From Apodospora peruviana (Eukaryota > Ascomycota > Sordariomycetes > Sordariales > Lasiosphaeriaceae), in the NCBI GenBank assembly GCA_033439685.1, contig JAUEDM010000005.1, forward strand, positions 186,001 through 250,000: a DNA stretch of 64,000 bases. The letters are read 5' to 3'. Below, piece after piece: positions 36,840-48,305 of this stretch. The stretch's first letter is position 1. Every line of letters starts with the position of its first letter. A program made the translations under genes and the position numbers. The notes beneath the pieces were generated by a model. It searched no databases. It was not told the DNA's origin and saw nothing but the letters and a program-made list of their open reading frames with translations.

Positions 36840-39049
36840 CCTTCATTCGTTCCACCAACAGGATGAACTCGCAACCGTTCACAGATGCAACGAGAAGACA
36901 AGTGACCTTTGATAACCGAGACAGTTTCTTGAATACCCAACTGCCGTCGTCAAGAAAGGCTCGTCCATCAATACCGGATAATAATAGATTAAACCCTCGG
37001 CTCTTGATGGGGATGCCGGGTTTCTGGTCAACCAGGCTCGGCTGTTTGAGACGAACGTGGGAGAATTGGCCTAGCCCATGCAGTTCTGCCCTGGTTATCT
37101 CACTTGTAAGACTCTCGCCAGACTAGCTCACAGTGCACTGGTTGACTGTCACCCTGGGCTCGAGAATTGGTGGGTGTCCTCTGGAGTTTTTGGATTGATA
37201 TTTCAAGTTCAGACCAACACGGAAAGCTTTCAATGGGGCGGAATCGCTGCAACCAGGACTACGAAGGTATGACGAGCAGAGGTGGCGTTAGCAGGGATCG
37301 AGTGTTGAGTGCGTTGCCAGTGCTTGGCTAATGTCGCCAAAGAAGGTCCGAAACGAGGTTCTGTTGCCACAATCCAACAAGAGGCGTGCTTCTGGTCGTC
37401 TGCTGAAAATAACGCGTAATTCCAGCAAGAGCATCGAGCCGGTTCTGGGGCTTGCTGAGGCCGCGAATGATATAACCCTCTGCCCATTTCCACCGCGTAC
37501 TGAAAGACGCCTGGCCCTGCCCACCATGAGAAAGGGATGGGTATGGGTGGCTGGAGAGGACCAGGCCCCCCACTGGTAGTACTTTTTTTTATCAACAGTA
37601 CCGTCTTCCGATACCATTTTTGATTGCCCACAGTGCCAAAACATCATGCCGTCCGTAAAGTGAATGACACGCGGAGACAAAACCATCTCTTGTAGTACCC
37701 GCCCACGAGACGTCAGAGGCGATCGGTCGAATGAGTATTTGGTGCCCGGCAAGAAGCAGTGTATTATATTTCGATATCCTGAACCAAGGCGGTAAGTCTG
37801 CTCAGCCTTCACGTCTAGAGCCGGCCCCCCTTGGCAATTCGAAGCGGAATCCGCTGCGATGGTGACGTAGGCATCCGAGTGTATGCTGCCCATCTTTGCA
37901 AGTTCCTTTTCTTTCTCGCTCTTCGGGGCATCTTGGACAATGCAAAGAGAGTCAATCCATAGATATTTCAGACCAAGGCTTGCTGATACCACCACGGCGT
38001 CTTGAAACGTCCTTGGGAGCTCGTCGAAGCCGATGTGCGTCTCGAATCGCCGCAAGTTGGATTGTGTGGTTTCTAGTGGCTTTGGATCGCGGCCAGATTC
38101 GCCCCGCTGATGGCTCAGAGTGGCGTACTGGGGAATGAGAGACTTTGTAGGGTTTCCGTACGAACAAGTCGAACGTCAGAACCCCCTTGGTGGCGGGTCC
38201 TTGAGTAGTAATCCCCATGAGCACCTCGAGAAGCAGAGGAGTATGTACCGAGAATTTCGATCAATCTAACGGAAAGGTCGCCTAGTAGTCGCTGGCTGGA
38301 GCAAGAAGAGTGAGACGTTTGACATTCTCGAATCCAGTTTAAGGCAGTCTCGATTCGAGCCTCCCAGGGTATCGTATCGATCGGAATATGACGTGAAGAC
38401 AAGCGGCGCGATGCTAATGAACAGAGCTGTCAGAATAATCCTCTATGCAAACCAATGATAATCACCGGCTAATCTGTCAAACATATCCCCAGATCGCACT
38501 ACAACATCTTGGTTTTGTACGTGGTACCATTCCCCGTGGCGAACCATGCGAAAATTGGTGTACTTTTTTCTTTGACTCGGTGGAGTTCATCCTCTTTCTG
38601 CTCAGGCCGGCGCTCAGGCCGGTCATATGTCCTGTCGAGCGCCAAATGGGGTCAAAGTCAATCTTTCTGCAAGTTAGTCTGCAAGAGTCGCATTCCCTTG
38701 AGGATTTAATAAGCTCGCGCCGCTCGAAGATGCCGGGGTCTGGGGTCCAGTCCTCAGTTTCATTTCGGGTCATCCGAATCCGACTCAATCCAGAGCGTGA
38801 TGACGACAATTCATCATTTGCCCGGGTCCTGACCTGTCCGAGCCATTCTGCACACTTCGCGCAGAGGCGCAAAGTGATGACAGCTCGGTTGCCCTCGTCT
38901 GAGTCATTCTCCAAAGTTGGCATTTTGAGTTGGGCGACAGTCAGGGTATGTTGATAAAATGAGATCGCGACTACGGTAAGAGCGAAGCCTAAGGTGAGCA
39001 GGATAACGTATGTCCTTTGAATGTTCGAATGAAGTTGAGCAGCTGGCAC
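36840..39049 (-). pseudogene. degraded HET-domain (heterokaryon incompatibility) gene
   Basis: Minus-strand relics of a HET protein run in several frames. The N-terminal Cys-rich lead (LCAKCAEWLG, SSRECDSCRL) spans 39049 to ~38480. Then PWEARIETALNWIRECQ and SDVRLVRTET run to ~38130, where a shift leads to PQYATLSHQRGES, in which the usual SHCWG is already lost. The core, LPRTFQDAVVVSASLG with YLWIDSLCIVQD and AYVTIAADSASN, is intact from 38055 on. Another shift near 37570 leads to YIIRGLSKPQNRLDALAGI and GLWQQNLVSDLLW, then stops at 37330-37328 and TAG 37261-37259, the latter in the place of Trp in the family's PSWSW motif. Weak C-terminal similarity persists to ~36850. HET proteins trigger cell death on non-self fusion; this copy should be inactive. 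Confidence 0.78.
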
Positions 39050-39269
39050 GGCTCTTGAACATCACCTGATCCTCAACTGCATATCGCCACTGGGCCGCAT
39101 CTCATTCTACGCCATCCAGACCCATGGCTGGCTGGATAATCACTCCACGTCCACCCCAACGCCAACAAGCAAAATGATTGGGGTAACCAAGTGCCTCCCG
39201 GACGACGATCCCCGAGATTTCATATTATACGATACGTTCACACGCAAAAGTCGATAAGGAGATCCCCTT

Positions 39270-39365
39270 CACAGACCTAGAAGTGGGCTGGCGGAGACGG
39301 TGTTCATGAGGGGGCTTCGCCGCGGGAGTTGATTGCTTCGGGGTAGAGAGGGATGGGAGGAACTT
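39270..39365 (-). pseudogene. ankyrin-repeat gene fragment, paralogous to the 40.7 kb exon
   Basis: The minus strand here reads EAINSRGEAP and, after a one-base shift, LMNTVSA. The neighbouring intact exon has EATNSHGETP and LMTAVNA. Nucleotide similarity extends over roughly 80 bp and then fades. It looks like the end of a partial tandem duplication. Confidence 0.55.
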
Positions 39366-39700
39366 AAAAGAGCTGTAAGCAAAGAATGTTGGTATTTATT
39401 TCTTTGAAGATATTGGGAGAGGAGCATCCCGATACGCCGATGCAGCAGTGTTTTGTCCCGGCCTCGTCGAACTGCCGCGACCAGGACACGTATCCAACAC
39501 GAATGCCTCGCCAGATGATCTGTGTGCCATCGGGTGGTAGCTTGCGAATGAAGAAGATGGTGTTGAGCTTTGTAACGTCCATTCTAATCCCGTCCGGAGC
39601 AGGGCATTGAAAGTTGATTCGTCCACTGCTGTCACAGGAGACCTGCATCCACCTTTCCAATGTGAAGAGCTTGTTGTTCAGACTCTCAAGTTGCGAGTCA
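39366..39700 (-). other. unresolved coding-like segment
   Basis: One minus-strand frame reads QLESLNNKLFTLERWMQVSC and then INFQCPAPDGIRMDVTKL and IIWRGIRVGYVSWSR, which looks protein-like rather than random. Upstream it runs into a stop with no obvious acceptor. It may be the last exon of the ankyrin gene in a different splice form or the remnant of another gene. I do not recognise the family. Confidence 0.3.
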
Positions 39701-39853
39701 TACGCGCAAACGGCTCATCCTTATCTGCTGCTTGGTGTTCGGGTTCGGTCGTTTGAGGTCGGTCGTTATCGAGAGGCACGAGGTGGCAGCGAAGACGGTG
39801 GACATCCAAGACGCAAGTCCATAACCGCCGCTGATCGGCTCCTCGCAACTCCC

Positions 39854-40906
39854 TCATGATGCCCTCCCCTGGCAATGTCCAGCGCCGGCATCCCCCACCC
39901 GTTCGAGAAGGGCAACCCGGGCATGGTTCGCCCACCTCTCAAGAAGCCACCTCACCACCCCTTCCCTTCCCTTCGAAGCGGCAACGCACAACAGCGTTCT
40001 CGCCCCCTTATTAGCATTATCAATGTTCGCGCCCTTACGCAACAAAAACATCACAGCCTCAAATCTCGCCGACAACGCCGCGTGTGCTAGCGGCGTCATC
40101 CTAAAGACATCCCTCGCATCAAAATCCGTCCCTGGCCGCTGCTCAAGCAGAAGCTCCATCATATCCACCCTGCCATTCCGCGCCGCATAAAACAATGGCG
40201 TCATCTGAAACTGATCTCTATTGTTCCCGTTGGCGCCCTTGTCCAGCAGCATTCTCGCCACATTCTCTCGTCCTTGCTTGATGGCGTATCCCAGCTCCGT
40301 CTTGCCGATAGTATTCCTAACGTCAAATTTTGCTCCAAGCTCCAGCAGTAAGCGCACCATGTTCTCGCTTGCGTATTTAACTGCGAGGCAGAGCATGCTT
40401 TGGCCCGAGCGATCCCGAGCGTTTATGTCGGCGCCTACGGAGACGAGAAAGCGCACCATGGGTGCTCTTTCTTTGATGATGGCGAAGAAAAGGGGGGGAA
40501 GGCCCTCGTCGTTGCCGGTGTTGACGGCTGCGCCCCGGTTAATCAGGAGTTGGGACAGAAGGAGGTCGGCGCCTTTCTTGTGGCAATGGGCGGTGGCGAA
40601 GTGGAGGGGCGTCCAGCGGTCGGAGGCCTACGGACGGCAGGTAAGTAGATAATAAGAAAGACGACATGGAAAGGGGATCCTTACTCTGGACGCGTTGACG
40701 TCAGCGCCTTGGGAGAGGAGAACTTCAACTATTGGGATGTGGCCGGCGTTGACAGCGGTCATGAGAGGGGTTTCACCGTGGGAGTTGGTTGCTTCGAGGG
40801 CAGGGCGGGTGAGGGGCGGCCAACGGAGGAGAGATCGGACGGCTCTGAGGTTGCCGGTTCTGCATACTACCGAGAGAAGTCGCTGCCAACTAAAAATCCG
40901 TACCAT
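39854..40906 (-). CDS. ankyrin-repeat protein
   Basis: Minus-strand exons 40906-40685 and 40627-39854 give 331 aa made almost wholly of ankyrin repeats. Examples are SHGETPLMTAVNAGHIPIVE, DRWTPLHFATAHCHKKGADL, MTPLFYAARNGRVDMMELLL and MTPLAHAALSARFEAVMFLL. The intron (phase 0) joins ADVNAS-R to ASDRWTPLHF. The repeats are protein-binding solenoids. The protein has no NACHT or HET domain of its own, so it may be a free-standing partner or the C-terminal part of a once larger NLR. The start is uncertain because the first codons (MVRIFSWQRLL) are not typical and an upstream exon is possible. The last ~25 residues depart from the repeat pattern after LLERWANHAR, hinting at a late frameshift or missed splice. 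Confidence 0.65.
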
Positions 40907-41654
40907 GATGTTTGGTGATGCCCAACAAGAGGGGGTATTTGGAGTCTGAAGCCTGAGTACCTAAGGAGCCTTGAATGTGATTGCAGGTCCCGGCAGAAAT
41001 ACCCCAAGATGTGTGTTTTCCAACAAAATTGCCCAAATATTCTAAGCTAGGAAGGTCCAGTCGTCATCACTATAGCCCGGCAGATGATGGACAAAATAAA
41101 TGGCACAGATCCGTACTACGTGGGTTTGTGTATTTTTAAAAGTATTATTCTTTTATGATTTTGCGGTGAATAACGCTGGCTCAATTATCCAGGCAGAATT
41201 TCTTTGGGTTGATGTGTCTCATCTTTTTTGTCCATAACCTGCCGGATCACAAAAGTGTTGGCTATCGCGACACAGGCCTTTTTAATATCTATTAACCTTA
41301 ACTTGTACGAGTTATGACGGTTGAGCCAAAGCGCCAGCAATGGAACCACCGATGGCAGTCGCAGTCCGTGACGTGACGTAGTATTTGCCTTTGGATCTTA
41401 GATCCACTGGACTTTGGAGCGGTTGAGTCTGGTGGTTGCTCCTTTAAAATGCGTATCCAACATCAAGAAGGCGCGACTTGTCGTGGGGGCGAAAGGATTG
41501 AAACGATCATGTGACCTTGTTGCGCCTGCAGTTGCTAAACTAATAAGGGTCGTTGATGACTAAAATGTTTTGGGAAGGAATCATTCCGGCGGCCACTTTG
41601 CTTAGTTTTTTTGGCAATTGGCAATTGGCATTTTGGCCAACCCAACGCCTTCGG
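40907..41654. other. divergent region between the ankyrin gene and NLR 1
   Basis: About 750 bp separate two divergent starts. No gene is seen. The frame of NLR 1 is open upstream to 41553, but the HeLo-like N-terminus begins cleanly at 41655, so I treat 41553-41654 as leader. Confidence 0.45.
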
Positions 41655-44468
41655 ATGGACCCGTTCTCAATATCTCTGAGCATAGCGGGGGTGCTTCCCC
41701 TCGTTGCCACGGTGATTCGACTTGCTCGAAAGTACCACGAGGACGTCAAAGGCGCGCGGGAATCCATTTCACTCCTCATCACCGAGCTGGGCCTCCTCGA
41801 GTCGGCAATTACCAGTCTCGATGCATTCCTAGAGAGCGATGACGGGAAAGACGCCGTCAAAGATTTGCACCTCGACCAGTCCTCAGCGCTGCGCACCTGT
41901 TGCGCAGCCTGTTCGGCCAAGCTCAAGGTCCTGGCGGCCAAGCTCGGAAATGAGATCGAACTGGCAAAGGGACCCGCAGGTCGTGCCCGTTACCTGCTGT
42001 GGCCACTGAGCGAGCGTGAACACAAAAAGACTATACAAGAACTCCGCAACTTGACCCTCTGGATCCAGTTCTCCCTCTCGGTCGACAACATGCGCATCGT
42101 GTGCCGGTCTTCGGACCAAATGGCCACCGTCATGCGCCAGCAGCTCGAGCAGCTCCAGTGCCTTTCCAAGGCTCAGGAGACGGTGGAAGAGATGCGCTTG
42201 GCCGTCGAAGGCCACACCAGTCGGCTTGACGCGCAGCGGGAATTCGAGTACAGGCGGAAAGTGCTCGACTGGATTTCTCCGCCAGGTCATGACCAGCGAC
42301 ACCACGCCATCCAGGCTTTGCGACTTGGAAATACCGGTAACTGGCTGCTCCGGCGTCCTGAATTCTTGGCTTGGAGTAGTCCAACGGATGGCCACGAGTC
42401 TCCGAATGTGCTGTGGTGTTACGGAGGTCCGGGAACGGGCAAGACTGTCCTTGTGTGAGTGCTTTCGGCTGACTCGTGCTCCCTTCATTATCGGGGACGG
42501 ATCAGCTAACCATGTAACCTCTCGGTTAGATCCGTCGTGATAGATCACCTGCTCGAATTGTCCCTTCCGGCCACCGTGGTTGGGTTCTTGTACGTTGACT
42601 ACAAGAGCCAGACTCGTCAGTCAGCCTTGGCCATGCTCTTGTCACTTCTACGACAGCTTGCCGAGGCGACCTCATCTCTACCCAAGTGCGTCCAGACTGC
42701 ATTCGACGCACAGCAGCAGGTTCAGCGTCATCTGAGCATGGAAGATGCCCAGCAACTTCTTTCAGCCATTGTCAGTGAGTCCTCCAAAACTTCCTACTAC
42801 ATTATTATCGATGCCCTGGACGAATGTGCGTCCTCCCAGAGACGGGCCTTCCTTGAAGGCCTCTCGGAGCTCGTGACCAACAAGCGCGTTCACCTCTTGA
42901 TTACCGGACGCCCCCACGTCAGGGATGTCGAAAGATACTTCGCCGGATGCGGAAAGTTCGCGATTAGCGCAGATGAGGAAGATCTACGCCGGTACATCCG
43001 CCATGAGCTAGACTTCCACGGCACCCAGGATCTCATTGATGACGAATTCGCGTACGAGATTGTCGAGCAGCTGATTGCTGCATCGCGGGGCATGTTCCTC
43101 CTAGCAGTTCTCCATCTCCGGACGCTTGTCGACTTGACGAGCGTGGGCGCCATCCAAGATGTCTTGGGGTCGCTCTCGGAGAGCCTATCCGAGGCGTACA
43201 GAACGACGGTTGCCCGTATTCAGCACCAAACCGGGAATCGGGCGGAGCTCGGCATGCAAGTCCTGCGGTGGGTTTGCTTCGCCGCCAGACCCCTGACGGT
43301 GGAGGAGCTGCAAGATGTTCTGTGCATCAAGGCCGGCCAGACGCGAAGAGACGCCAGATATCGCCCAGTCCTCAGGATCGTTCTGGAGTGCTGCCAGGGG
43401 CTCATCTTGGTGGATCCAGACACTTCATTGGTTCGGCCCGCCCACTACACCGTCCAGGAGCATATGGTCGAGAACGCTGGCACATTGTTCCCGCAACATA
43501 GCCACGATCTTCTTGCACAGAAATGTCTGACCTATCTCACACTTGACGATTTTACACAGGGGCCAGAAGAAAATATGGCTAGGATCGCGGTGCTTGTGAA
43601 GAGCTATCCGTTTCTTTCCTACGCGGCATGTTACTGGCACGCCCATTTATCCCCGTTAGGGGTTCCGAAGGAGGCCGAGCTACCCCTCTGGAAGTTCCTC
43701 GGGTCCGCCGAGCTCAGGGCGACGGCCAAACAGGTTTCTGCCTTCTCGAACCGCTTCGTCTGGCGGTACTGCCAGCCTCAGGAATGTCTCAGCCAAACCG
43801 CGCTTCACATGGCTTGCTTGGCCGGTCTGACCTCCGTGGTAGCGCAACTACTGAATGGGGACAATCCGCACACGGAGGATAATATCAACACGCGGTCGCA
43901 TATAGGCACGACACCCATCATCCAGGCCGCCGCCGGCGGCTACGTCGACATTCTACGCCTTCTCCTCGACCATGGGGCTGACCCTTACATCGAAAACGCA
44001 TACGGCAATGCACTACATTGCGCCGTTGAGGCGGGAGAATCGAATGCCATTTCCGTCCTCGTGCAGCATGCCGGCATGTCCCCTGGGTGGGATAGTCGGT
44101 ACAGCAGACTTCCCATCCGATGCGTATTGGACAGAGACTCGGCGGACGCATTCGAGACCCTCCTCGAGCTGGGGGCTTCGATTGCCGAACCTGAAGGAAC
44201 CGACAACAAAAATGAGATAGAGTACAAATTTGAAAGTCTGGGTTCCAGACTTCAGGGCGTCCTGGCAGCCGTGGACTTTTTGCATCTCGCGGTCGAATAC
44301 GACGCCGGTAATATTATACGGGTAATTGCTAGACGCAAGCTCCTCAATATTAACGCCACAAACAAGCTGGGATCGTCGCCTCTCCATATATCGAGACGTA
44401 ACGGCTGCGTCAGGGCCGCTCGCGCTTTGGAAGAGGTCGGTGCCAAGGAGATATCAGCTACTATCTAG
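41655..44468 (+). CDS. NACHT-ankyrin NLR-like (STAND) protein with HeLo-like N-terminus, NLR 1
   Basis: Exons 41655-42454 and 42530-44468 give 912 aa. Residues 1-~180 match the fungal STAND N-terminal domain (MDPFSISLSIAGVLPLVATV), related to HeLo-like and Fungal_N modules. The NACHT NTPase has Walker A GGPGTGKT at 257-264, cut by the intron just after TVL, and Walker B IIIDALDE at 358-365. A winged-helix-like VLRWVCFAARPLTVEELQDV follows, and ankyrin repeats occupy ~600-910 (QTALHMACLAGLTSVVAQLL, TTPIIQAAAGGYVDILRLLL, SSPLHISRRNGCVRAARAL). Such proteins bind a ligand through the repeats, oligomerise through NACHT and signal through the N-terminus; several control heterokaryon incompatibility or antagonism. 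The repeats are diverged rather than near-identical. A convergent transporter ends 139 bp downstream. Confidence 0.9.
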
Positions 44469-44607
44469 GATGAGCTAGTCTCGGATGATGATGATGACGT
44501 CCTACTGCAGTACATATTTTGATTGACAACGCAACGAGCCCTAAATAGATGGCGAGTGGATCGAATACTGACTCTCAAAGGATTGGGACATTCTTGCACA
44601 TTGAACC

Positions 44608-46693
44608 TTACGACCGGATTTCCTCAGTGTGCTGGACAATGTCACCCGTGTTTGCCTTCTCCCCACCATCGCCTGAGTCATTTCCTTTGAGGTCGCCCAT
44701 CGGTGTGGCGTGGCCAATGCAGAGGTGCTTGCGGAACTTGCGTGCCGGGAGACGAGCTTCGAACTATTTCCAACGAACGTAAACCGTCAGTCCTCCTTTG
44801 TCTACCAAGCCAAAATGATGAAGGTACATACCATCTCGTCAATCTCTTCCAGCGTGCGACCTTTGACTTCTGGCAGGAAGAAGAAGACCCACAGGCTGTA
44901 CAACACTGTTAATCACGCGCTCATGCGAAGAGGATAGAAGGGAAGGAAGCCTTACGCAGAAATCCAACACGACGGCGTCCAGATATATCCATACTTCGGG
45001 CCCCAGTTTAGAGACTCAGGGTTGATGAAATACGGCGCCGTAAACGTGGTCAGCCAGGCAGCGAAGAAACCGACCGCAGTCGCGAGACCGAATGTGTAAG
45101 AACGCAGACGCTGCGAGGGCAGTTCGCCGCCCGAGAGCCAGGCGTACGTGGCCACCATGCCCTAAAAACACTTGGGTCAGTTCCCACCATCTATATGCAC
45201 TGTATGTTCCGCAGTATGCACTCACATTGTACCCCACGATGTATATGACGGCAAGCGCAACGATGGCCTGTCCCGTTGACTTTTTTCCGGGGTTGACATG
45301 GTACACGATGGCTGTAAGAAGTTGTGCGAGACCGCAGAGAATCAGACCGACAGTCAGAAAGATGCGGCGGCGACCAAAGTGCGTGACGAGAGCGGTGTTG
45401 ACGAGGATGGCGAAGACCCCGACGCCGATAAGGATGCACGAGTTCATGAAAGCGTCGCCGATGCCGGCCATTTGGAAGAAGTACGTTCCGTATGCTAACA
45501 TTCATCATATTGTCAGTCCACACTTCTCCAGGAGCTTGGATTGCACTCACCAATCATGTACATAGCCCCCGAAGCACCCTGCACGGTGAGAGCACAAACA
45601 GCCAGTATCGTCCTGCGGCGGTCGATCGGGTTGCGGAACATGTCCAGGAACCCGGACCCTTGCGCGATCTGGTTCTCGAACTCGAGAGATAGTTTAATGT
45701 CGCGGATCTCGTCGTCGATCATGGCGTCGGGGTAGGGGCGATGCCAGCGGAGGGACTTTCTTGCTTGGTCCTCTTTGCCATGTTGCATCAGCCAGCGGGG
45801 CGACTCGGGGATCACGAAGAGGCCGAGGGAGATCAGTGCCGGAAAGATGTAGATGAGACCCAAAGGGATGAGGTAGGACTCGCGGCCGTCGATCTTTGCG
45901 GTGAAGTTGTCGACGATGGTGCCGACGAGGGAGCCGACCGAGGTGAAGATTTGAAAGGCGGAGATCATCATGCCTCTGTATCGTGCTGGTGAAACTTCCT
46001 GTTCGTCTCGTTCGTCAGTGCTGTTCTAGGGGTTCTGGTTGGTCAAGGGGTGAACAGTACCTGGATGTACAGCTGAGAGAAGGTCATGAACATGCCATTG
46101 GCCAGGCCGATGAGCAGACGTCCAACATAGAGACCGGCAATGTTTGTCGTCGCCATCATGATGACGTTCGAGACGATGCACAGCAGCGATGCCAGCCATA
46201 TTGTCATCTTTCGGCCCATCACCGCTGCGACGGGGCCGGCGGTGGACGAGCTGAGGAATGCGCCCAGGGTCATTAACGAGGAGATGAGCTGCTGGCGCTC
46301 GGTCGAGATGTTCCATCCTGTTGGTAGTTCGGGGGCTTGGTGGCCGAAAACCTATTGTCATGTCGGAGGTTAGTCGATGCAAGTATATGGTGGACAAGAA
46401 GACAAGGATGCTTCCAGTGAAGGATGTAAACAAACCTGTAAGAAACCAATCATGGCCTGCATTCCACCGATGAGACCAAAGTCAAGGCCGTATTGGAAAG
46501 GACACATGGACATGAGGATACATGCCGCCAGGGCTTTCCAGTGGTGCTTGATGCCATAGTGCTCTTCGAGGTTTCCGTCTTTGGGAGGGGAATCGACGGA
46601 GCGTGAGGCTGCCAACTCGATCTCTTTGCCTTCAGACATGATGGCTTCCGACGAATGAAGAGAGACGGGGGTGGTGGATGGTGGAGCTGTCAT
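44608..46693 (-). CDS. MFS sugar transporter (sugar_tr family)
   Basis: Seven minus-strand exons, 46693-46436, 46351-46061, 45998-45551, 45494-45226, 45161-44956, 44895-44832 and 44763-44608, give 563 aa. The 12-TM protein shows PFQYGLDFGLIGGMQAM in TM1, GRKMTIW and GRLLIGLANG, EVSPARYRG, PESPRWLM, HFGRRRIFL and PEVKGRTLEEIDEMF, all canonical sugar-porter motifs. The N- and C-terminal tails are hydrophilic. It probably imports a hexose, maltose or glycoside by proton symport. Exon 1 ends at an unusual GTTTGT donor; the other donors are GTAxxx or GTGAGT. I use the ATG at 46693; the next one (46639, MSEGKEIEL) would also leave a complete transporter. TATAAA on the minus strand at 46786-46781 is well placed as a promoter element. 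Confidence 0.9.
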
Positions 46694-48305
46694 CACCGCA
46701 GGGCTGCAAGCCAGGGGAGACAAAAAGGGACCAGACGACGAACGCTGTGTTAGGGAGGGAGGTATGGTGCCAAGCAATGCTTTATAAAAACATATACCGA
46801 CACAATCTGATATGCCAACAGGAGCAACGTCACCAACTTCCCGTGGTGCTTTACATCCGAGATCAGAATTATTCCAGGTTTTTGATTCGTGTTATATACT
46901 TTATTAACTCGGATAACTCTTTCCCAGGCTCTTCACCCAGCTTCAACATCAACGCCGGCACCCTCAGCTTGCCATCAACTGCCTACTGTGCCTCTCCAAC
47001 GCCAACCACCTACCAATTGCAACCCCCTCTCGGCATGAACACCAACTGTGCACTGGACACGGAAACGGAAACAACATCAAGATACACGGGCATCAGACCA
47101 ACACCGTACTCCGAGGCGCGAGTGTCTGTGTTTGGCCACGTGAAGTGTGTTGCAGCGTCGCCGATCTGTCTGTCTGCATGGCAGGACCAGTGAGGTTCTT
47201 GCAGCCACTGTTACATTGTGGCAACGAAAGCTACCTTTGATGTTTCACACCACACCGAGAACATTGATCGTCTAATCAAAATTAATATCTACAACTGCCG
47301 CCCTTGAGCCCACATGCCTTCGCCTGCCTAGATTCTTGTACTATGTGGGCCAGTGTCGTTGAAGTTGGACACATGGCCAGGATCAGGGGGGATGAAAATC
47401 TGGGGTAGTACCATCTTCAGGACCCCGCAAAGGGCAGATATTCGCTTGGCAAAGTGGAAGAATGTCTGCAAGTCCGGTGTAGGGATATTGTATGGAGTCT
47501 GGGAGTGAAATCACTCTAACAAGACAATAAAAGGATGTTCGACATGTTGATTGATTGTTCTTTCTTGAAATTCTTGGCAACATGCACAGCTACTTAGCTG
47601 AGTGGCATACGCACAGGGCGAGGTGAGCTGAGATACCGAAGGTGTGCTGGTCAAGTGACGAGGAAGGTGGAAGCTGTTCTCCGAGAGCCGAACACGTCGT
47701 CGTCTTTCCCCCCCTTTTACCCCACTCAGGTCGATCTTCCACAGAGTTCGGCAAGACACGGACGTGATCAACGATTTATCCTTACCATTAACAAACACTA
47801 TTTGATCAGATTACCATTTGGAAATACGCTAAGATGCTGTAGTTCCTTTGGGCTTCTGTTGTTGCTGGTTTTTATTTCCAGATAAGTCCATATCAGGACA
47901 TTGACTACATCGTCGATGGCTTCCTAGCTCCGTTCGAAGACTACTCCGAATACCTGCCGCTGTCCCCATTCCCCGCTCCGTAAACTGCTACCCGTCCAGC
48001 CACGGCCCAGCTTCCCACCTCCCTAACCAGCACCGGAAAGTAAATATATTGCCGACAGGGTTCCACGGCCATGTCGGCGATAGTGTGCCGTTACTAATCG
48101 CTATTTTGCTGGCCATGAGCCCTTACCCGTCGGTGTATCGCTGCCCGTCTCCCCCGCGCCTTTTTTACACCCAACAGGAAGACGACAAGCGTAAAGTGAT
48201 TTTTACTTCTCCCAGCCGAAATAAGCGCTTTCACCCTGAAACACATCCAAGCAAGGCCGTTGCGGCTCAAGTCATTTGTTTACTTCTCGGACTTAGAGGA
48301 CAAAG
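46694..48305. other. 1.6 kb divergent intergenic region
   Basis: It separates the sugar transporter (-) from the P450 (+) and must hold both promoters. The open frames in it (for example 46678-47193) have no family motifs. I find no gene. Confidence 0.45.
46781..46786 (-). promoter_or_regulatory. probable TATA box of the seven-exon sugar transporter
   Basis: TATAAA on the minus strand, 88 bp upstream of the chosen ATG, is the only such element close to it. Confidence 0.4.

Noticed and set aside
41553..41654. 34-codon upstream extension of NLR 1
   Set aside because: The fungal STAND N-terminus begins at the MDPFSIS start (41655); the extension has no conserved sequence.
46678..47193. 171-codon plus-strand frame over the sugar-transporter start
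   Set aside because: It overlaps the first exon of the minus-strand transporter and its promoter, and shows no family motif.
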